Shown here piece by piece: positions 58,606 through 64,000 of a stretch of 64,000 nt of DNA. The translations under genes were made by a program, and so were the position numbers. How positions within the stretch are numbered: the stretch's first letter is position 1; each line of letters begins with the position of its first letter. Source of the DNA: Polytrichum commune (Eukaryota > Streptophyta > Polytrichopsida > Polytrichales > Polytrichaceae); NCBI GenBank assembly GCA_950295325.1, contig OX485803.1, positions 52,777,554 through 52,841,553 of the forward strand, written 5' to 3'. The notes under the pieces are model-generated. The model had not been told where the DNA came from. It did no database searches and was given only the letters and a program-made list of their open reading frames with translations.

Positions 58606-60225
58606 ATGGCAACCATCACTCCAACCTCATCATCCCGTAAGTTGTTTGAAAATGAAAATATAGATTCTACAAGTGGAAAACGTCCAGTGCTTGATGTGGT
58701 ATTGTCAAGTCAAAAAAATGTTAAAGGAATAGCACCCACTGAGAGAACACGCCCCCCCTATTGGCTTGGTTTTCAAGCTATGAACACAATTGCAAAATTT
58801 GCCAACATGCCTCTCATTCAAACACCTTCTTTCACTGAGTTAGTCAAAAAAGGCATGTGTGAGTCTGAAGCACATGAAATGGTGGAGTCATCCCCCTCCT
58901 TTCCGTTCGTTGCCCAAGAAGAGTGGCCTTCTATACGAACGGATGGTAAGGAGGGAATGCACTACAATCTCACCCAGATTCCTTTAGATGTGGAAGTGGG
59001 TGACCATGGATTTGCTTTGGACTATCACATATCTATCCATTTTGAAATTGAAAGAATAGAATTGGATAGAGATGTGATACTCAACTTAACAAAGGATAAA
59101 CTAAAAACAATGAAAATAGAGGTCGGGGAAGTCTTAGGAGAGCCCATAGCTGTCCTTTGTTTTCATGGGACCAAAAGATGGAGTGGAATTATTAAACTCC
59201 ACCTTAAAAACCCTGAAATGGATGGATATGGCCTTCTCTGTGGATTGAGACCTTTCATCCTCAAGCTTGGCTGATTTACACATGCTATAGGCAAAGTGTG
59301 TAAATCCTTTGATACCATTGCAATTGCATCCATGCTCTCCGTCAAAGTCACAACCCCGTCAATCAAGGGTAAAGAATGGTATGATTTGTTTGTAGAAATA
59401 GTTGGGGATGGATTTCGACGTGGCCTTGACTTTGAAATAACGAATGTGCAAAAATCGGTGGATGCAGAGTTTGCTTGGATTAAAGCACCCTCTCCAGAGG
59501 AAGCCAAAAGAATTAAAGCACTCAAACTTTCGTTTTTCAATGAAATAGTAGATGTAAACTTTGCAAGTAACGAAAAACTCTCAGAAGATGATAAAGCCCG
59601 AAAGAATGCACTCATTCTAATTGCCCGTAACCTCAATAAGGTAAAAACAACCATGCAAATCAAAGAAGGAATCCGAAAATGCATGGGAGAACTAAATGTT
59701 CTCGGTTTTTACTTTAAACTTGAGAACGGGAAGCATACGGGCTCATGCAATGTCCAATGCCTCAACTCGTTTGTCTACAAGAAATTTGTTAAGAAAAATG
59801 AAAAAATATTTAGTAAATATGTTGAATTTACCCCCCATCCAAAAAGTCTAGACGGGATAAATGCACCTAGTAAAGAAGAGCTAGTTAGACTTGGATTTTC
59901 AGACGTGAACACCACACTTGCAAACACCATCCAAGCTCTGGAGAATGGACCGCACCAAAACATCACCAACAAAGATCTCAACAAGATGGTAGAAGCAGCG
60001 GTAAAAAAGAGGACGGATGAAATACGAAAAGAAATGGTGAACCTTAAAGGTGAGATTGTGCAAGAGGCAAAAGTTTATGCCGACCATGTGCTAGCGGAGT
60101 CAAACAAGAATTCCAAGCTCCAAATACAACGCCTTCAAAGGCAAATGAAGATTACCTTGGATGCTATCGAAGCGGCTCATCCGGACATATCGGAAATTGA
60201 AAACAATATGGACTTGACAAACTAA
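58606..60225 (+). pseudogene. LINE ORF1-like protein with one in-frame TGA
   Basis: From ATG 58606 (context CAGAATGGC) one frame runs to the stop at 60225, interrupted only by TGA at 59272-59274. Before it come KRWSGIIKLHLKNPEMDGYG and RPFILKLG; after it FTHAIGKVCKSFDTIAIAS and AEFAWIKAPSPEEAKRIKAL. The position ahead of an endonuclease/reverse transcriptase ORF and the charged, coiled-coil-like C-terminus (KKRTDEIRKEM..LKGEIVQEAK) fit an ORF1 nucleic-acid-binding protein. I do not recognise the domain and see no zinc knuckle. Base use is ordinary here (all four bases well represented), unlike ORF2. The TGA is most simply a nonsense mutation; read-through cannot be excluded from sequence. Confidence 0.6.
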
Positions 60226-60347
60226 TTTCGACAAACATCCCGGCGGCGTACAATTATAAATTACTAATAGTATATTTATATACTAAAAACAAAAATATTA
60301 TTACATTATTAATATATACTAAAAATAAAACCCTACCTATAGTATTC
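60226..60347 (+). other. AT-rich spacer between LINE ORF1 and ORF2
   Basis: About 120 bases of AT-rich DNA with repeated TATACTAAAAA-type motifs; no promoter or gene is evident. Confidence 0.5.
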
Positions 60348-60461
60348 ATGAATACTATAACCTCAAAAATTCACAAAGAAAACCCCCCCAACACCTCACA
60401 AAAACAAATCCAATTACTCACAATACAACAATATCCTATCCAATACAACAAAGTACACAAT

Positions 60462-60788
60462 ATGGCCTCGGCCTACCGGCCTCGCCACGAAATAAAACTA
60501 ACAAGATATATACACCACCACTCCCTCAACCCCATCATTAACACAATCACAAAGCCTACCCACCAACATACTAGACCTATACACTACCTACCAAAAACTA
60601 CACAAAAAACAATAATTGCCTTACCTAATCTATTCACAAAAAGTAAATATAAACTACTCACCTTAAATAAACCTCACCTCAACATCAAACACCATCACAA
60701 ATCCTATTTCAAACACCTATTAAACCCTTATTCAAAATACCAACCTCACCCAAAAGATACAATGGCCTCGGCCTACCGGCCTCGCCAC
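60462..60788 (+). repeat. Two identical 27-bp GC-rich islands 300 bp apart
   Basis: ATGGCCTCGGCCTACCGG followed by CCTCGCCAC occurs identically at 60462-60488 and 60762-60788, encoding MASAYRPRH each time. The units they head have otherwise diverged; the later parts still align weakly (ALPNLFTKSKYKLL against AIPNLFTTTKFTII). The islands stand out against the AT- and A/C-rich surroundings. Confidence 0.9.
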
Positions 60789-61025
60789 ACAAATAATAAC
60801 ACATACCACTTCATAAAATACTGGAGACCTAACTCAATAACAAGCCAAAAATCTATAAAAAATACAAACTCACACTTCTCACCCAAACAAATAGAAAACA
60901 TCATACCCGCTATACCTAACCTCTTTACTACAACCAAGTTCACAATCATAATGTATCTAAAACCAAACATGAAAAATCCAAAAACACTCCATTTCCACGG
61001 ATACTATTTTATTAACAAACTAGAA

Positions 61026-61064
61026 TTGCTAAAATGCGGAGACATAGAACCCAACCCCGGACCA
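61026..61064 (+). other. 2A-like ribosome-skipping motif in LINE ORF2
   Basis: The codons read LLKCGDIEPNPGP. GDIEPNPGP (61038-61064) satisfies every position of the 2A consensus (G/H)D(V/I)ExNPGP. In known 2A peptides the ribosome fails to form the last Gly-Pro bond, giving two proteins from one frame. Here that would release the duplicated leader from the endonuclease/reverse transcriptase. Confidence 0.85.
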
Positions 61065-64000
61065 ATGCCTAACATCCTACATACACACCCTGCTACACAA
61101 AAAAAAAAAGCCAACATCTACTTCATTCCAAACACTATAAAACTACAACCTGAATACCAACACATAGCAAATACATTTGCCCCCATACTAAAAAACACAC
61201 ACCCACTACACCCTCAAGCAATAACCACCTACCCGCATCTACATCAATATATCCAAACACAAAGGCAATCACCACTAACCCATATGCTATACGCTCTAAT
61301 CATCACCATCCACCCCTCAATAGACACATGCAATAACATACTAGCCCAACCCCAAAATTACCACTTTAATAACATATGGACGAACACATTGATTATCAGA
61401 CTGGTCAACCTCACCAACCCCCCCGAAAGGCATATATCAGCACCTCACCCCTACACAACTTTTGTAGAAAACAATCAAGATATAATATACCCAAAAAATT
61501 CAATACACACAGAGATATATGAATTTATCCACAACCAAGATACTACACCAACACCAATTACCCTTCAAAATAAATTTCCCTTCCTCCCAAATCAATTTAT
61601 CACCGAAGCACTCCGATGCCTAGAAAGCATCAACGAATATTCACACCCACCCCCACCCCCAGCTACTCCCACACCAACCCCAAGAATTAACAACGACACC
61701 GAACACGAAACAAACATAATAACATGGAATGCGTCATCACTCAACACATCATTACCAAACCTACAAAGCCTAATAAACAACTCGCTAAACAACACAGCAA
61801 TCATACATATCCAAGAAACCAAACTAACTGCAAATAAATCTACAAAATACATACAAAACCTATTTCCAGAATTTAAATTCATTTTCAACAACACACATGC
61901 ACTCACAAGATGCATACAACAAAGAATGCCTTATACCCCCGGAAGAGGAGGCTTACTCACACTTATCCACAAGAAATATGCATTCCCTAGGAATATCACC
62001 AAAATTCCCACGCCAGTAAATATATCCCCATACCTACAAATAATTAAAATAAACAATCATCCACTAATACCTTCGCTAATCATACACATGTACATGCCTA
62101 CACACTTAGAAGACACATGCCTCATTCCACACCTTAAGAACGAAATCACTAACGAAATCACTATACACCCCAATCACATGTATACATTATGTGGGGACTT
62201 TAACCGAGATATCGCACTTAGAGGCAGACAAAATAACAACATTAATACCCCCCCACAAGAAGAAGATTACCAATGGAAAATTTTCACCGCATCACTCAAC
62301 CTACAATATATCCCAACTAACACTAGCATCTCCAGACAAGGAGGCTATAATTACACATCAACAAGTCTAATAGATGGATTCTACATTCACTCACCAGACA
62401 ACAGTAAATTCATTTCTACCACAAACACAAACATGAATCTAAATTCAGACCATTATCCAGTTGTACTACATATCCCCCATAACACCCTTATAGCCAGATC
62501 CCCACCCCCACAAACACGTCACCAACTAGAATACTAAACCCAATACCACCAGAAAACATCGAAAAATTCAACATAACATTCTTCAAAGAAAACTCTGCAC
62601 AAATAAAAGCCCTTACCACCCTACTCGAAAACCACCAACACCTAAGCCCGGATCAATGGGCGGAAGCCTGTACAACATTCGACCACATTGTATACAAAAT
62701 TTCAGAAACAATTGAAGAAACCTGTAAAGCAGACTCACTACCCAACCTTACGAACAGAACAACACAACAAGGCGGGTTTTTGCCACGCAAACTTGCGAGA
62801 AAATAGAAAAGACACCTCAACACATATCACCTCATCAGGAAAACCATATACATTGCACAACACGATCCACTCTGGCAAGCACACCCAATTCTAAACGATA
62901 TACGAAACCACCAACACACAAACATCCCACACCCACCTGTTACAACGGCACCTCCTACTGAATGGATTGATGCCATAGCAACCATCGCAAAAAATGCAAA
63001 TAAAGAAGCCAGGAAAATCACCACAAAATACACCAAAGACTGCATTCTAAAGGCCGTATCAAAATACCGTCAAATGTATGAAAAAAGCCCCAAACAGATA
63101 AATCGAAAAGTCTTCAAGAACACTGAAACCTCACCCCTGGATTCCATTATTGATAGACAAAATAATATATTAACCAACCCAGATGACATCGCAGCAGAAA
63201 TATACACGCAACAATTCATCAGTAACCGTCCTACAGTTCCCACATGCCAATATCAAAATACACACCCACTACACTGCACATGTGGAATCCGGCAATATCC
63301 ATGGCATGACTTAGACGGATACATCATTGACAAACAAGGAGAACCCTAAACCCCCCTACACACGTATTTTGACCAAGAAACATACGACTTTTGTCTTAAA
63401 CACCTAAGTAATAATAAAGCCCCAGGCCCAGACAAAATACCCAATTCAATTCTAAAAAACATGCCTCCATGCTTCCATAAATTACTCTTCTTATTTTTTA
63501 AACATTGTTATAAACAAAAACAAATCCCTGCATCATGGAAAACCAGTCTAACAGTTTCACTATACAAAAAAGGTAACCCATCACAACTAATAAACCATAG
63601 ACCTATTCCACTAGCTAACACCATATATAAATTCTACACGAGTACATTAACTTCTATCCTATCAGCGTATGGAGAAAAATACCAAATATTACACGATAGT
63701 CAAGAAGGGTTTAGAGCAGAGAGAATCACTTCTAGAAAAATCCAATTATTAATCGCAGCGCTTGAAGACGCAAGACTCACGAACCAAGATATATATATCC
63801 TTTACATTGACTTCAAAAACGCCTTCGGCTCCATTGATCACGCCAAACTTTTAGCCATAATGAAATATCTGGGATATCCCACTGACTCCATAAATCTCAT
63901 AGGAAACATATATTCACAATCCTCAACAATATTCACTGGTGAACACTTCGGTAAAACCTTACCAATCCCCATTCAAAGAGGTACAATACAAGGTGATACC

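Larger units (their letters stand above)
60348..64000 (+). pseudogene. LINE ORF2: duplicated leader, 2A peptide, APE endonuclease, reverse transcriptase (runs off window)
   Basis: The first open part (60348-62537) holds a duplicated N-terminal cassette, a 2A motif LLKCGDIEPNPGP (61026-61064) and, from about 61.7 kb, an APE-type endonuclease with TWN, QETK, GDFNRD, SLIDGFY and SDHYPV. After a frame change near 62.52 kb the next frame carries the linker and then RT blocks: NNKAPGPDKIPNSIL, HRPIPLANTIYKF, QEGFRAER, YIDFKNAFGSIDH and RGTIQGDT, where the window ends before the YADD-type block. That second frame has TAG at 62804-62806 and TAA at 63347-63349. The copy is therefore disabled but not old. 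Translation may start at ATG 60762, whose context ACAATGGCC is near the plant optimum. The sense strand is strongly G-poor and A/C-rich. Endonuclease type and RT motifs place it among APE LINEs; the clade is unresolved. Confidence 0.88.

Overview
The window looks like nuclear DNA of a land plant with a large, repeat-rich genome. Both recognisable host genes have plant-type introns, the mobile elements are plant types (MULE with SWIM finger, Stowaway MITE, Ty3/gypsy), and intergenic DNA is AT-rich. A seed-free plant (fern, lycophyte or bryophyte) fits best, but that is inference from memory of similar sequences. No tRNA, rRNA, CRISPR or prokaryotic operon structure is supported.

Layout. 1-11 kb: no host gene; a hairpin repeat, a short non-LTR retroelement with a hAT-like MITE nested in it, and a second MITE family. 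11.17-14.47 kb (+): a three-exon nodulin-like major facilitator transporter gene with tandem duplications upstream and in intron 1. 16.7-22.5 kb (-): an old, much-broken Ty3/gypsy fossil whose integrase tail carries a PHD-finger-like segment. 25.2-26.85 kb (+): a degenerate MULE transposase. 27.5-28.07 kb (+): the front half of a Tc1-like transposase of a type that resembles fungal elements. 31.47-35.25 kb (+): a three-exon Yip1/YIPF5-family membrane-traffic gene. 35.3-42 kb: dispersed repeats and one clear 317-bp Stowaway MITE.

The most unusual part is 42-64 kb. A two-ORF, APE-endonuclease LINE runs off the right edge. Its ORF2 has a perfect 2A (ribosome-skipping) motif behind a duplicated N-terminal cassette. 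In its GC-rich 5' leader sits a 13,580-bp LTR-retrotransposon fossil (43856-57435) built as a near-perfect palindrome: two mirror arms of about 5.65 kb (position x pairs with 101291-x) around a 2.28-kb single-copy centre, with the same LTR end facing outward at both sides and a 5-bp target duplication GCTGT. The structure therefore appears to have integrated as one mirror-image molecule rather than arising by later rearrangement.

The two host genes do not form an obvious functional unit. They share a history of small tandem duplications near starts and in introns, and the same dispersed repeat families occur in or beside both.
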